The notes beneath the pieces were generated by a model that was given only the letters and a program-made list of their open reading frames with translations, did not search any database and was not told where the DNA came from. Shown piece by piece: positions 18,777 to 28,475 of a stretch of DNA of 64,000 bases. Each line of letters starts with the position of its first letter. The first letter of the stretch is position 1. Both the position numbers and the translations under genes were made by a program. This stretch comes from Mesorhizobium loti (lineage in GTDB: Bacteria; Pseudomonadota; Alphaproteobacteria; Rhizobiales; Rhizobiaceae): positions 1 through 64,000 of the forward strand of contig NZ_LPWA01000001.1 of assembly GCF_001510895.1 (NCBI RefSeq), written 5' to 3'.

Positions 18777-19055
18777 ATGGACCCGCGCAACAAGCAACGA
18801 TCGACAAGGCAGGACGAAACCGAGGCTCCGGCCAGTGAGCAGCAGGACCGCGAGGCCATCGAGGGCAACAAGGTGCTCCCCGACAGCGTCGTGGAAAACG
18901 GCGTTCTGGATACCCAGGAGACGGAAGGAACTCTTCCCGAAGAGGACGATGACAACCCCTACGAGGAGAGCGACGAAGCTTTGCCCGATGATGAGGAAGA
19001 GCGCGTCCTCAAACGCGATCCCTCCAAGGAAGGAAGCCGGTTCGATGAGGTTTGA
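18777..19055 (+). CDS. Small, very acidic hypothetical protein
   Basis: A 92-residue protein starting at an ATG with GGAG 7 bases upstream. It is hydrophilic and strongly acidic in the second half (EEDDDNPYEESDEALPDDEEE), with no hydrophobic core, signal or membrane segment, so it is likely to be mostly unfolded in the cytoplasm. I know similar short acidic proteins in rhizobia only as hypothetical. No function is proposed. The longer open frame back to 18570 lacks a good start. Confidence 0.7.
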   Translation: MDPRNKQRSTRQDETEAPASEQQDREAIEGNKVLPDSVVENGVLDTQETEGTLPEEDDDNPYEESDEALPDDEEERVLKRDPSKEGSRFDEV

Positions 19056-19082
19056 CCACGCATGTAGCGTCGACGTGGCGCC

Positions 19083-19835
19083 TTAGACTTCGAGCAGCGC
19101 GTAAGGTCGGCCGGTTGGCTTCGCGACATGCATGGCAACGTTGTAGACCTTGGCGCCGCCCGGCGTCTGGCCTTCGTAGGTGCCGCGATGGGCATGCCCG
19201 TGCACCACCGCGCTCACCTTGAAGCGGTCGATCGTTTCGCCCAGGCGGGAGGATCCCAGAAACGGAAAGATTTCGGGCGGCTCACCGAGGACCGTCTCCA
19301 GGATCGGTGCATAATGGAGAACCACCAAGGTGCGCCTGGCGCGGACTTGCCGCATTGCGTTCTCGAGCCGCATCGCCTCGCTGATGCTTTCGGCAACCAT
19401 CGCCTTGATTGCGGGTTCCCCGAAGGAACTGAGCATTCTTGCACCGAAACCGCCGACGAAGCCCTTCACGCCGACAAAGCCGACATCCATCAGCTCCATG
19501 GCTTGTCCATCGAGGAGATGGACGCCCGCCTGACGAAGCGTCGCCGTGACCTGCTCGACAGAACCCGACTCGTAGTCATGATTGCCAAGCACGCCGACCA
19601 CCGGGATCGAGCAGGCGCGCAGATCTTCGGCAAGACGCTCGGCCTCTTTCGGTTTGCCAAGATTGGTGAGATCCCCGGCAAGAACCAGGACATCCGCCTC
19701 GCGCGAAACTTCGCCGAAGAGATCGCGATAGGAAGTCTGGGCATCTTCCTGGGCATGCAGGTCGCCTATGGCAGCGACCTTGATGGCCCCGTCGCCGTTC
19801 ATATTGCTGCCTTTGGCCTTGACGCTGTCAGCCAT
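19083..19835 (-). CDS. Calcineurin-like metallophosphoesterase
   Basis: The 250-residue protein carries the metallophosphoesterase motifs in order: D-x-H (AAIGDLHAQ, residues about 20-24), GDLTN (LVLAGDLTNLG), GNHDYE (GVLGNHDYESG), a metal His in VVLHYAP, and the final G-H-x-H (VVHGHAHRG). These are the five blocks that hold two metal ions, so it should hydrolyse a phosphomonoester, diester or nucleotide. Start at 19835 has GGAG upstream; the extra open frame to 19976 lies inside the previous gene. The start overlaps the end of the nucleotidyltransferase gene (stop 19828), so the pair is probably translationally coupled and works together. Confidence 0.88.
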   Translation of the reverse strand: MADSVKAKGSNMNGDGAIKVAAIGDLHAQEDAQTSYRDLFGEVSREADVLVLAGDLTNLGKPKEAERLAEDLRACSIPVVGVLGNHDYESGSVEQVTATLRQAGVHLLDGQAMELMDVGFVGVKGFVGGFGARMLSSFGEPAIKAMVAESISEAMRLENAMRQVRARRTLVVLHYAPILETVLGEPPEIFPFLGSSRLGETIDRFKVSAVVHGHAHRGTYEGQTPGGAKVYNVAMHVAKPTGRPYALLEV

Positions 19836-20634
19836 CGCGCATCTCTCCAATGCCTCCGACACCGGCAAATCCCCATTCCTTGACGTCGATCTCATAGTCG
19901 ACCTGCGACAGCAGACGGCCACGACAGATCTTCGTCCGGGACGGCGGCAGTTGCCGTTGTCTGGCAAGTCGCGCAATCAGATCGTCGAGCAGCCAATCCG
20001 GAATGTGGCCGCGCTCGCTGGGATAGATCCAGCGGAAGTTCAGGAGCTGCATCAGCAGCACTTCCCAATGCACGTCCGAATAGGTGAGCAGCCTGTGCCA
20101 GTCGATCTGATCGTGCGCCTTGAGGATGGTGTGGGCGATGTCGGCGCCATCATGACGGCCTCGGTCCTGGATGAAGCATTTCGACCAGACGAGCTCGGTC
20201 GGGCCGATGATCCTGACCCGGCTGCCCAGAAGCTCGACCTGGCGGGCATGTTCCAGCCACTGGTCCTCGACCTGCATGGTGCCGTTGGCGGAAGCGAATA
20301 TGACATCGAAGAAATGCTTCCCTTCGAAGACCTTCCCCAGCCACCGGTCGTCCCTGATCTCGACCGCAAAGCCGATCTCCTTGAAATGGGCGAGGATGCG
20401 TGCGCAGTCGCCTGCCTTGCAGAAAATGTCGAGGTCCTTGGTGTGGCGGACAACGCCCGTATAGGCGCTCACCGCATACGCTCCCGCGACGAGAAAAGGA
20501 ATGTCGGTGGCTGCGAGTTCGCGGATCGCATTCGTATAGAAGGCCTCCGCTTCAGCGCTTTTCAGCGTCGGCTCGGCCTTGGCATCAATTACGGGAAGTG
20601 ATGCCAGCACACCCGGCAATTCATCGTTCGCCAT
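19828..20634 (-). CDS. Nucleotidyltransferase-family protein
   Basis: This 268-residue protein has a minimal nucleotidyltransferase core near residues 45-80: FLVAGAYAVSAYTGVVRHTKDLDIF, where the GG/GA-x-A, the TKDLD pair of metal-binding aspartates and the following helix match AbiEii/DUF1814-like and related transferases, and a later HFFDVIF supplies the third acidic residue. The start ATG at 20634 has GGAG 8 bases upstream. It is translationally linked to the metallophosphoesterase downstream. It could be a nucleotide-transferring partner to that phosphatase, or one half of a defence or toxin-type pair, but the antitoxin-type partner (AbiEi) is not seen. Confidence 0.8.
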   Translation of the reverse strand: MANDELPGVLASLPVIDAKAEPTLKSAEAEAFYTNAIRELAATDIPFLVAGAYAVSAYTGVVRHTKDLDIFCKAGDCARILAHFKEIGFAVEIRDDRWLGKVFEGKHFFDVIFASANGTMQVEDQWLEHARQVELLGSRVRIIGPTELVWSKCFIQDRGRHDGADIAHTILKAHDQIDWHRLLTYSDVHWEVLLMQLLNFRWIYPSERGHIPDWLLDDLIARLARQRQLPPSRTKICRGRLLSQVDYEIDVKEWGFAGVGGIGEMRDG

Positions 20635-20912
20635 CAACAACGCTCCGGCCTCGGACCTGTCGTCCGCCTGGTCCGATAACCGCCGGCGACCCTGCCTTGT
20701 TCCGCAGTCGGGGTCTTTGCGAGATGCTGACCTGGCAACGCCGGCCCATGCAGCAAGCTCAACGACCCGCTCAACGCCTTGATCCGGAATCGCGCGAGAC
20801 CAGCGACTTGGAGCAAAGGTAGTTCTCTAGCAATTGCGTGCTGGTCTTGGCTAACCGATGAACAGTGGGAATGTTCCGGCTGGTGCGGGGACCTGTCCTG
20901 CAGTCCGGTCAC

Positions 20913-21128
20913 TCAAGGGTGGTGCCCGTGCTCGACGAGATGGAACCTGTATCGATCGCGTACGAATTCGTTGAAGAACCGCCCTTTCGACGAAGCAGCC
21001 TTGAACGCCGCGTAGGTCTCGGGCTCCACCTCCTCGTAGTCGTAGCGGTCGCCGCTTGGAACGAACCACACCGAAAGTGTCCTCGTCGAAGCATCGTAGC
21101 GCAGGTTTCGTATGGCAGTGGAAGGCAT
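20913..21128 (-). CDS. KTSC-domain small protein
   Basis: A 71-residue protein, MPSTAIRNLRYDASTRTLSV onward to YDYEEVEPETYAAF and a basic end, matches the KTSC domain (PF13619), a short all-beta domain found alone or fused to other proteins; the final FVRDRYRFHLV replaces the usual K-T-S-C-like stretch with an R-rich variant. Its function is not known. The open frame extends to 21392 but that region has no family similarity. No strong ribosome binding site is visible, so the start is based on the domain. Confidence 0.7.
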   Translation of the reverse strand: MPSTAIRNLRYDASTRTLSVWFVPSGDRYDYEEVEPETYAAFKAASSKGRFFNEFVRDRYRFHLVEHGHHP

Positions 21129-21473
21129 ATCCGAAATCCGCTTGCCAATGCGTAATTTCCAAGCGAACGCCAGGTTCCGCGATATCGTATGGTCCGGCGC
21201 AGCATGAGGTCTTGCGGGCGCGGCTGCGCTCCCCATCTGGCAGCTATGCCTTCGACAAAATCCAGAATTGCAGCGTCCGCTAACCAAGGTGATCTGTTCG
21301 GCGCGACCGACAGCTTGCCGGAAGCAAAGCAGTTGGGCTGTTTCTGGTTCTGGCAAGCCGGTCGGGTCAGCGGCTCGAAAGTCGGAATTCAATTGGAACG
21401 TTATCGGCGAAGAGTTCGTTCCCTCATCGACACCGATCGAGCGGCGGGCTTTGCAAAGCGATAGGAGATTGCC
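21129..21473. other. Intergenic, no gene supported
   Basis: About 345 bases between the KTSC gene and the first CBS gene. Open frames exist on both strands but none shows a family pattern; a plus-strand one (21189-21464) was rejected. The TAGGAGATTGCC at 21462-21473 is the ribosome binding site of the CBS gene. Confidence 0.4.
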
Positions 21474-21911
21474 ATGAAAGTCGGCAACTGCATGACGAGG
21501 GACGTCAAGATCGCAAATCCCGAACAGTCAATTCGAGACGTGGCGCAGATGATGGCCAGCCTCGATGCCGGCGCGATGCCTGTCGGTGACAACGACAGGC
21601 TGGTCGGCATGATCACCGACCGCGATATCGTGGTCCGCGGCGTAGCGCTGGGCAAGGGACCTGACGCCAAGGTGGGCGACGTCATGAGCGGGGAGATCAA
21701 ATATTGCTTCGATGACGAAGACATCGAGCATGTACTTGCGAATATGGGCAACTTGCAGGTGCGTCGACTTCCCGTTCTCAGTCGAGACAAACGGCTTGTC
21801 GGGATCATCTCCCTTGGCGACCTCGCGAAGAGCGGAGAAGCGGCAGAGGCTGGAGAGGCTTTGGGCAGCATATCAGTACCTGGCGGGGAACATTCGCAAA
21901 CTGCCCATTGA
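21474..21911 (+). CDS. CBS-domain protein, paralogue 1
   Basis: A 145-residue protein made of two CBS motifs and little else: MKVGNCMTRDVKIANPEQSI (first motif, residues 1-55, ending TDRDIVVRG) and VGDVMSGEIKYCFDDEDIEH (second, residues about 65-125, ending LGDLAKSG). CBS pairs bind adenosine nucleotides or S-adenosylmethionine and act as sensors in cis or trans. AGGAG lies 6 bases before the ATG. A near copy is at 28476, sharing the KYCF-D/E-DE and RDKRLVGI segments. No partner enzyme is adjacent, so it probably acts in trans. Confidence 0.87.
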   Translation: MKVGNCMTRDVKIANPEQSIRDVAQMMASLDAGAMPVGDNDRLVGMITDRDIVVRGVALGKGPDAKVGDVMSGEIKYCFDDEDIEHVLANMGNLQVRRLPVLSRDKRLVGIISLGDLAKSGEAAEAGEALGSISVPGGEHSQTAH

Positions 21912-22098
21912 TCCAGGGTTCCGGATCGCCGGGCCGTCAGGCCTTCGCGGGACGCTGGCCGACGCTGGGTGACAGCCACAACCCGCGCGAGCCGCAGCTA
22001 ACTGCCGGCCATGCCTTCACGGACGATCCTGTCGGTGATGCTCGGTGCCATCGAACAAAAAGGGACGCTTCTGCGGAACAAGTGGCAGGGACTTCGGT

Positions 22099-22204
22099 TA
22101 ATGCATGTCGCCCAAAGGTGCGCAGCGGTTCTGGGCGAATGACATGCATCGAACAAAGACTTGAAGTGCGTCCCCTGAATCCTTTTCTGCGCGACGCGCT
22201 TTAG
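22099..22204. repeat. Composite palindromic intergenic element, copy 2
   Basis: GCATGTCGCCC...GGGCGAATGACATGC is followed by AAGTGCGTCC...GACGCGCTTTAG. It diverges from copies 1 and 3 in the loops, but the two-palindrome layout and the terminal GCGCTTTA are kept. It lies between the CBS gene and cyoA. Confidence 0.65.
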
Positions 22205-22287
22205 GTATCCTGTTCATTGAATCATGCCCAGTACAAAGTGTCCACAGGCCTCACCAGATAAGCTCTTGCCGCAGATGATGAGATCAA

Positions 22288-23228
22288 GTGTTCTCGCTCG
22301 GCAAATCTAGGCGAACGCTGTCGCTATCCTGGATGTTGGCGGCTCTGTCCGGCTGCGCCGAAGGCGTGCTCGACCCGCAAGGCCCGATCGGCGCGGGCAA
22401 CCGTACGATCCTCTTGAACTCTCTGGCGGTCATGCTGGTCATCGTCATTCCGACGCTGGTGGCGCTGCTTTTGTTTGCCTGGATGTTCCGCGCCTCGAAC
22501 CGCAACGCCCGCTACGATCCGGAATTCACCTATTCGGGACGGATCGAGTTGATTGTGTGGTCCATCCCTACCCTCACCATCCTCTTCCTTGGCGGGCTGA
22601 TCTATTACGGCTCCTACCATCTCGATCCGCGCCGGCCGATCGCCCCCAACCAGACGCCCCTCGATGTCCAGGTGGTGGCGCTCGACTGGAAATGGCTGTT
22701 CCTCTACCCCGATCAGGCGTCGGAACGGTCAACCAGCTCGTCATTCCGGCCGGCGTGCCGGTGCGCTTCAAGCTGACCTCGGCCAGCGTGATGAACACCT
22801 TCTTCGTGCCGCAGCTCGGCAGCATGGTCTATGTCATGAACGGCATGCAGACCGAGGTTAACCTGCAGGCCGACCGCGAGGGCGACTATCTCGGCCTGTC
22901 GGCGCATTTCAGCGGCGACGGCTTTTCGGACATGAATTTCCGCGTGCGGGCGATCCCGGCCGACGCCTTCGCCAGCTGGGCCTCGTCGCTCCACGGCGGC
23001 GGCGGCGTGCTCAATGCCAGCGCCTATCGCGACCTTGCCCGGCAGAGCACCAACGTGCCGCCGGCCTCGTTCGGCCATGTGCAGCCAGGCCTTTTCGACG
23101 CGGTCGTGCGGCAGACGCTAGCGCCGGCTCCGGGACCTGGCAAAACCGCCACCAGCGAGCCGCAGGTGAGCCCGAAGGCGGGAAAGCCGCCCGCGGCCCA
23201 ACAGCCGCAGCCCAAAGTGGGAGGATGA
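22288..23228 (+). pseudogene. cyoA: Ubiquinol oxidase subunit II (CyoA), interrupted by one frameshift
   Basis: The N-terminal frame (22288-22716) gives a lipoprotein-like signal with an ALSGC lipobox, two membrane segments (LLNSLAVMLVIVIPTLVALL and ELIVWSIPTLTILFLGGLIY), and the start of the periplasmic cupredoxin domain (VQVVALDWKWLFLYPDQ). The rest ([37 protein letters not shown]) is in the next frame to 23228. One base is missing near 22717, where CAG-GCGTC should probably read CAG-GGCGTC. There is no CuA ligand set, as expected for a quinol oxidase. About 313 codons when repaired. It starts the cyo operon; if the shift is real, the oxidase would lack its quinol-side subunit. Confidence 0.85.
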
Positions 23229-23230
23229 CG

Positions 23231-25234
23231 ATGCTCGGCAAGCTCGACTGGTCGGCAATTCCCTTCGATCAGCCCATCCCGCTGGGTGCTGCCCTCATGG
23301 TCTTCCTGGCGGCGGCCGCGGTGCTGATCTGGATAACCGTCAAAGGCTACTGGCCCTACCTCTGGCGCGAGTGGATAACCTCGGTCGACCACAAGCGCAT
23401 CGGCGTCATGTATATCGTGCTGGCAATGCTGATGCTTCTGCGCGGCTTCGTCGACGCCGTCATGATGCGCACCCAGCAGGTGATGGCGATACATGGGCCC
23501 GGCTACCTGCCGCCGGAGCATTACGACCAGATCTTTTCGGCCCACGGCACGATCATGATCTTCTTCGCCGCGATGCCGTTTGTGATCGGGCTGATGAATT
23601 TCGCCGTGCCGCTGCAGCTCGGCATCCGCGACGTCGCCTTCCCCACGCTCAACTCGGTCAGCTTCTGGCTGACGGCTACCGGCGCGCTGCTCGTCAACAT
23701 CTCGCTTGTCGTCGGCGAGTTCGCGCGCACCGGCTGGCTGCCCTATGCGCCGTTGTCGGAGACGACTTATTCGCCGGGCGTTGGCGTCGACTATTATCTC
23801 TGGTCGATCCAGATCTCCGGCGTCGGCACGTTGCTCACCGGCGTGAACCTGGTGACGACCATCCTCAAGATGCGGGCGCCTGGCATGGGATATCTGCGCA
23901 TGCCGATGTTCTGCTGGACCTCGCTCGCCTCCAACCTTCTGATCGTCGCGGCCTTTCCGATCCTGACCGCAACGCTCGCCATGCTCACGCTGGACCGTTA
24001 TCTCGGCTTCCACTTCTTCACCAACGAAGCCGGCGGCAACCAGATGATGTTCGTGAACCTCATCTGGGCGTGGGGCCATCCCGAGGTCTACATCCTCGTG
24101 CTGCCGGCCTTCGGAATCTATTCCGAGATCTTCTCGACCTTCTCGTCGAAGCCACTGTTCGGCTACCGCTCGATGGTGGCGGCGACGCTGTTCATCTGCA
24201 TCGTCTCCTTCATGGTCTGGCTGCACCATTTCTTCACCATGGGTGCCGGCGCCGACGTCAACGCCGCCTTCGGCATCGCCACCTCGGTCATCGCCGTCGG
24301 CACCGGGGTCAAGATCTACAACTGGCTCTTCACCATGTATGGCGGGCGCGTGCGCTTCGACACGCCGATGCTCTGGGCGCTGGCCTTCGTCACCACCTTC
24401 ATCATCGGCGGCATGACCGGCGTTCTGCTCGCCGTTCCGCCGGCCGACTTCATGCTGCACAATTCGCTCTTCCTCGTGGCGCACTTCCACAATGTGATCA
24501 TTTCGGGCGTGCTGTTCGCCGCCTTTGCCGGCTTCACCTACTGGTTCCCGAAGGCCTTCGGCTTCCGGCTGCATGAAGGCTGGGGCAAGGCGGCGTTCTG
24601 GTTCACGCTTGCCGGTTACATGCTGGTCTTCGTGCCTCTCTATATCGTCGGCCTGCTCGGCATGACGCGCCGCCTCCAGCATATCGACATGGACCTCTGG
24701 ACGCCGTGGCTGGTGGTGGCGGCCTTCGGCATTGCGGTGATGATCGTCGGCGCCGCCTGCCAGGTGGCGCAGCTCATCGTCTCGATCAGGCATCGCGAGG
24801 AGTTGCGCGACGAGACGGGCGACCCCTGGGACGGGCGTTCGCTGGAATGGTCGACGTCCTCCCCGCCGCCTTTCTTCAACTATGCGCATCTGCCGCGTGT
24901 AGAGGACGAAGAGCCCTACTGGGCCGTCAAGCAGCGGGCGCTGGACGGCCAAAGCCCGAACGAAGAAGAAAGCTATGAGCCGGTCGAGATGCCGCGCAAC
25001 AGCCCGACGGGCTTCGTTACCGCCTTCTTCGCCACGCTGATCGGCTTCGCGCTGATCTGGCATATCTGGTGGCTGGCGATCGTCGGCTTCGTCGGCGCCT
25101 ACGCCACCTTCGTCGTCTTCGCCTGGCGCGAGCATGGCGACTACGAGATCCCCGCGGACGAGGTCGAGCGCATCGACCGCGACGGCAAGGCCGCGCAGCT
25201 TGCCTGGATACGCAGACGGGAGCGCGTGGCATGA
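23231..25234 (+). CDS. cyoB: Ubiquinol oxidase subunit I (CyoB)
   Basis: A 667-residue heme-copper oxidase core subunit with about 14 membrane segments. The heme and copper ligands are visible: SAHGTIM (low-spin heme His), [12 protein letters not shown] (the His-Tyr cross-link of the CuB site), WLHHFFTMG (two CuB His) and HFHNVIISG (heme a3/o3 and b His pair). The quinol-oxidase type is indicated by the N-terminal cyoB leader and neighbours. I start at the second ATG (23231) because GGGAGG lies 6 bases before it; the first (23225) overlaps the cyoA stop. It reduces oxygen and pumps protons. Confidence 0.95.
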   Translation: MLGKLDWSAIPFDQPIPLGAALMVFLAAAAVLIWITVKGYWPYLWREWITSVDHKRIGVMYIVLAMLMLLRGFVDAVMMRTQQVMAIHGPGYLPPEHYDQIFSAHGTIMIFFAAMPFVIGLMNFAVPLQLGIRDVAFPTLNSVSFWLTATGALLVNISLVVGEFARTGWLPYAPLSETTYSPGVGVDYYLWSIQISGVGTLLTGVNLVTTILKMRAPGMGYLRMPMFCWTSLASNLLIVAAFPILTATLAMLTLDRYLGFHFFTNEAGGNQMMFVNLIWAWGHPEVYILVLPAFGIYSEIFSTFSSKPLFGYRSMVAATLFICIVSFMVWLHHFFTMGAGADVNAAFGIATSVIAVGTGVKIYNWLFTMYGGRVRFDTPMLWALAFVTTFIIGGMTGVLLAVPPADFMLHNSLFLVAHFHNVIISGVLFAAFAGFTYWFPKAFGFRLHEGWGKAAFWFTLAGYMLVFVPLYIVGLLGMTRRLQHIDMDLWTPWLVVAAFGIAVMIVGAACQVAQLIVSIRHREELRDETGDPWDGRSLEWSTSSPPPFFNYAHLPRVEDEEPYWAVKQRALDGQSPNEEESYEPVEMPRNSPTGFVTAFFATLIGFALIWHIWWLAIVGFVGAYATFVVFAWREHGDYEIPADEVERIDRDGKAAQLAWIRRRERVA

Positions 25235-25905
25235 GCGACATCGCGGCTGGCAGCGCAGTGCGCGAACCGTATCGGCCCGGACAGCATGACGGGCACGGTC
25301 ATGGCCTGTTCTCGGCGACCGGCCACGGCCAGGGCGGCCCGGCCTCGAAATTCGTCACGGTCGCCTATGGCTTCTGGATTTTCCTGTTGTCCGACATCAT
25401 CATGTTCTCGGCCTTCTTCGCCGCCTTCGCGGTCCTCTCCAAGGCGACGGCCGGCGGGCCAACCGGCAAGGAGCTGTTCGAGCTCACGCGTGTTGCGGCC
25501 CAGACCGGGCTTCTGCTCACCTCGAGCTTCACCGGCGGCCTAGCGACGCTCGCGACCCACCGCCGGTCGATGGCCGCGACCCAGTTCTGGCTGCTCGTCA
25601 CCGGCCTGCTCGGGGCAGCCTTCCTGTTCCTGGAGGTGCAGGAATTCGCGGCGATGGCCGGCGCGCAGGCAGGCCCGTCGCGCAGCGCGTTCCTTTCCGC
25701 CTTCTTTGCCCTGGTCGGGTGCCACGGCACTCATGTCGGGCTCGGCCTGCTCTGGCTCGGCACCATGATGGCGCAGCTTTGGGTGAAGGGCTTCCGGCAG
25801 GACGTGTTGCGGCGGCTCCATTGCTTCGGCCTGTTCTGGCACGCGCTCGACATCATTTGGATTGCCATCTTCACCCTGGTCTATCTGCTGGGAGCATCGC
25901 CATGA
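25231..25905 (+). CDS. cyoC: Ubiquinol oxidase subunit III (CyoC)
   Basis: The 224-residue product has five membrane segments and the subunit III pattern with [13 protein letters not shown] and a final [16 protein letters not shown] His-rich tip (HDGHGHGLF) precedes the first segment. It overlaps the cyoB stop and the cyoD start by 4 bases each, a tightly coupled operon. Subunit III assembles with CyoB and supports proton uptake. Confidence 0.93.
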   Translation: MSDIAAGSAVREPYRPGQHDGHGHGLFSATGHGQGGPASKFVTVAYGFWIFLLSDIIMFSAFFAAFAVLSKATAGGPTGKELFELTRVAAQTGLLLTSSFTGGLATLATHRRSMAATQFWLLVTGLLGAAFLFLEVQEFAAMAGAQAGPSRSAFLSAFFALVGCHGTHVGLGLLWLGTMMAQLWVKGFRQDVLRRLHCFGLFWHALDIIWIAIFTLVYLLGASP

Positions 25906-26312
25906 CGGAAATCGATAGCCAAGTCGGCGAGGCCCTTGATCGACGCGATCTAGCACCGGGCGAGGAGCTCACCACCGAACATGAGCTGGCAGGGGGGCTG
26001 TCGGGCTATCTGCTCGGCTTCGGCCTGGCGATCCTTTTGACGATCGCGTCCTTCCTCGCCGCACAAACCGACCTGATCTATCAGCCGGCGGTGATCTCGG
26101 CCCTGGTGGTGCTGGCCATTGCGCAGATGGGCGTGCATCTCGTCTTCTTCCTGCACCTGACAACGGGGCCCGACAACACCAACAACGTGCTCGCGCTCGC
26201 CTTCGGCGTGCTGATCGTCGCGCTCGTCGTGATCGGCTCGGTCTGGATCATGACGCATCTCGGTCAGAACATGGCTCCGATGAGCGCCCACCAGGCCGAG
26301 ATGATGCCTTAA
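25902..26312 (+). CDS. cyoD: Ubiquinol oxidase subunit IV (CyoD)
   Basis: This 136-residue protein has three membrane segments (ILLTIASFLAAQ, ALVVLAIAQMGVHLVFFLHL and LIVALVVIGSVWIM) typical of the small bacterial COX4/CyoD subunit, which helps assembly of the copper and heme centre. It is the last gene of the operon; no cyoE (heme O synthase) follows, so heme O synthesis must be encoded elsewhere if this is a bo-type enzyme. Confidence 0.9.
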   Translation: MTEIDSQVGEALDRRDLAPGEELTTEHELAGGLSGYLLGFGLAILLTIASFLAAQTDLIYQPAVISALVVLAIAQMGVHLVFFLHLTTGPDNTNNVLALAFGVLIVALVVIGSVWIMTHLGQNMAPMSAHQAEMMP

Positions 26313-26376
26313 CCGGGATTGCGCCGAGGCGCTTGCAGAGCGGCCAACTTCGTCAGTTGACTGTTCGCGGGCGCCA

Positions 26377-26790
26377 TCAGGTTTCGACCGCCACGCCGCC
26401 GAGCAGGCGCAGCCCGGTTTCGTATTTTTGCGGCGAGGCGCCTGCGTAATAAGCCTGCCGCAGATTGTCCCTCAGATCCGCTTCCTTGACCCGCCTCGCC
26501 AGCGGATTCGAAGCGGCGCGGCAAATGAAACCCTGCTCACTATCGTCGAGCCGTCTCGTCAGGGCGTCGACCGCCGCGACGACGGGAAGGCTGAAGCCTG
26601 CCGCCTCCAGCCGATCCAGAGTCCAGCCCTTCCCTTTCTCCACCACGTCGTGCAGATAGGCGACGGTCTTTTCATCGAGCGTCTCGACCGCGTTGGCGAC
26701 GCGCCTGACATGTTCGATATAGGGTTGGCCGGTCTTGTCTTTCTGGCCGCGATGAGCCTCTTCAGCGATCTTGGCCGCGCGATAAAGCAT
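26377..26790 (-). CDS. Small HD-domain protein (SpoT-like hydrolase fold)
   Basis: A 137-residue protein with MLYRAAKIAEEAHRGQKDKT, then YIEHVRRVANAV and YLHDVVEKGKGW. The H...HD order matches the HD hydrolase domain of RelA/SpoT-type and related metal phosphohydrolases (the GQxxKxGxPYxxHxxRV block). There is no synthetase or TGS domain, so if active it would be a stand-alone small hydrolase (ppGpp-like nucleotides are possible but not shown). GGGAAAG lies 6 bases before the ATG. It is convergent with cyoD. Confidence 0.82.
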   Translation of the reverse strand: MLYRAAKIAEEAHRGQKDKTGQPYIEHVRRVANAVETLDEKTVAYLHDVVEKGKGWTLDRLEAAGFSLPVVAAVDALTRRLDDSEQGFICRAASNPLARRVKEADLRDNLRQAYYAGASPQKYETGLRLLGGVAVET

Positions 26791-27070
26791 GATCTTTCCC
26801 AGTGCTCACTTCAGAGTCCGCCTCGAGAGGAGCGGCCGAGGCCGGCTTGCCCGGGCTTGATGCCTTGCTTGCCGGCGCACTTCTCGCGGGAGAGCGAGAA
26901 CTGCGCGCCATGCTGTACGAACATTGGCAGCGCATGAATGTTCCCGCCGACAAGCGATTTCGCCTTCCAAGCCACCCGTTCTCACCCGCGCCGCCGACGA
27001 CACGTTACGAGCACAACACGTCGCGAGATCGTTCGGAGCGAACATTTCGCTCGCAAGACCGTTTAGGGGT

Positions 27071-28006
27071 ATGGCCGGCGCACAAACCTCGTCATCAAAC
27101 ACTCGACCGCAGTCAGGACGCGTCACGGTGTTCGGCGGTTCTGGCTTTCTTGGGCGACGAATCGTCAAGCACCTCTTGGACCACGGGCTTGTCGTGCGCT
27201 CCGCCTCCCGCCATCCGGCGCGCGCGGGGCGGAAGCAGGCTCATCACGAGCTCTTTAGCGCGGTCAACGCCGACATCCTCGACCGAAACCAAGTTGTCGC
27301 GGCCGTTTCGGATGCAGGCACGGTCGTCAACGCAGTCAGCCTCTATTCCGAGCATGGAAGCGTCACTTTCGAACGCGTCCATGTCGAGGCTGCTTCCCAA
27401 TTGGCGGAGGCGGCGCGGCGCGCCGGCGCCGAACGATACATCCAGATATCCGGCATCGGTTCCGACTCACGCTCTCAGTCCAGTTACATCAAGGCGCGGG
27501 GGCAAGGTGAAGAGGCCGTCGACGTCGGATTTCCGGGTGCGACTATCGTCCGCCCTGCGGTAATGACCGGACCGGACGACGCGTTTCTGACAACGATCAC
27601 GAGATTGTTGCGCACCCTTCCTGCATATCCGCTGTTCGGCAATGGCGACACCCGCCTCCAGCCAGCATCCGTTGAAGACGTCGCGGAGGCCGTTGCGCGC
27701 ATCGCGTCCGCAGGTGCCGACGCCCATGCTCGTCTGTTCGAGTTCGGTGGGCCGCGTGTCTACACCTACCGAGACCTTGTGCTGGAAGTTGCCCGGCTGC
27801 TTGGCATCAGGACACGATTGGTGCCCGTGCCGTTTGTCTTTTGGCACATGCTCGCCACTTTCGGCGAGTTCGTCCCCGGCGTGCCGCTGACGCGCAACCA
27901 GGTCGAGCTCATGCAGATCGACAACGTTGCGGACACTCGACTGCCGGGGTTCCGCGATCTCGGGATAGAGCCTCATGACATCGACGAGGTGTTGCGATCG
28001 GCCTGA
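27071..28006 (+). CDS. NDUFA9-like NAD(P)-binding protein
   Basis: The 311-residue protein begins its Rossmann fold with RVTVFGGSGFLGRRIVKHLLDHG, and has the atypical-SDR pattern of complex I NDUFA9/UDP-sugar epimerase-like proteins: VVNAVSLYSEHG, RYIQISGIGSD, and SYIKARGQGEEAV with the Tyr-x-x-Lys pair. The C-terminal half includes TIVRPAVMTGPDD and LEVARLLGIRT. Such proteins are linked to quinone or complex I assembly in alphaproteobacteria. The frame is open back to 26924; I start at the ATG at 27071, though its ribosome binding site is only a near AGGGG. Next to the respiratory genes, a membrane redox role is plausible. Confidence 0.8.
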   Translation: MAGAQTSSSNTRPQSGRVTVFGGSGFLGRRIVKHLLDHGLVVRSASRHPARAGRKQAHHELFSAVNADILDRNQVVAAVSDAGTVVNAVSLYSEHGSVTFERVHVEAASQLAEAARRAGAERYIQISGIGSDSRSQSSYIKARGQGEEAVDVGFPGATIVRPAVMTGPDDAFLTTITRLLRTLPAYPLFGNGDTRLQPASVEDVAEAVARIASAGADAHARLFEFGGPRVYTYRDLVLEVARLLGIRTRLVPVPFVFWHMLATFGEFVPGVPLTRNQVELMQIDNVADTRLPGFRDLGIEPHDIDEVLRSA

Positions 28007-28047
28007 GAGAAGCCGTGATGAGAACTGATTTCCAAAGGAGTATGACC

Positions 28048-28284
28048 ATGGCCAGATGCGACCAGTGCGGCAACGACTATGACAAGTCCTTTCAGCTACA
28101 TCTGGGAGGAGAAACCTACACATTCGACAGCTTCGAATGCGCGATCCAGAAGCTCGCGCCTATCTGTCCCCATTGCCAGGTCCGCATCATTGGGCATGGC
28201 GTCGAGCAAGGCGACGTCATCTACTGCTGCGTCCACTGCGCGGAGCAGGAAGGCGCTGATGCGCTTACCGATCGTGCTCCTTGA
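28048..28284 (+). CDS. Small zinc-ribbon protein
   Basis: A 78-residue cytoplasmic protein with metal-binding cysteine pairs: CDQCG at the start, then CPHC, and a CCVHC near the end, separated by FECAIQKLAPI. The Cys spacing suggests one or two structural zinc ions, as in metallothionein-like zinc ribbons. AAGGAG lies 7 bases before this ATG; the alternative ATG at 28042 is too close to it. Function unknown. Confidence 0.75.
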   Translation: MARCDQCGNDYDKSFQLHLGGETYTFDSFECAIQKLAPICPHCQVRIIGHGVEQGDVIYCCVHCAEQEGADALTDRAP

Positions 28285-28475
28285 GTCGCCGGCGACATAG
28301 ACTGGCAGTTGCGAACGTCAGTGCGCACGGGACGGCTTTTTTGCGTCGCTCCCGGTTGCATGAGCCATGACCGAGCTGCGCGGCCCGTCCAGATTTGTCG
28401 GAACGTTTTTGCCGCAGGTTCATTGGGCGTTGATCAGCGCTTCAGCGGGCGCACCAATTTTTCCGGGAGAAAGCC

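Noticed and set aside
21189..21464. Possible 91-residue gene before the first CBS gene
   Set aside because: No domain, weak start and overlap with the minus-strand KTSC leader region.
23024..25135. 703-residue minus-strand frame opposite cyoB
   Set aside because: Composition is Arg/His/Glu-rich nonsense from the complement of a high-GC gene; no family pattern, and the plus strand has clear heme-copper motifs.
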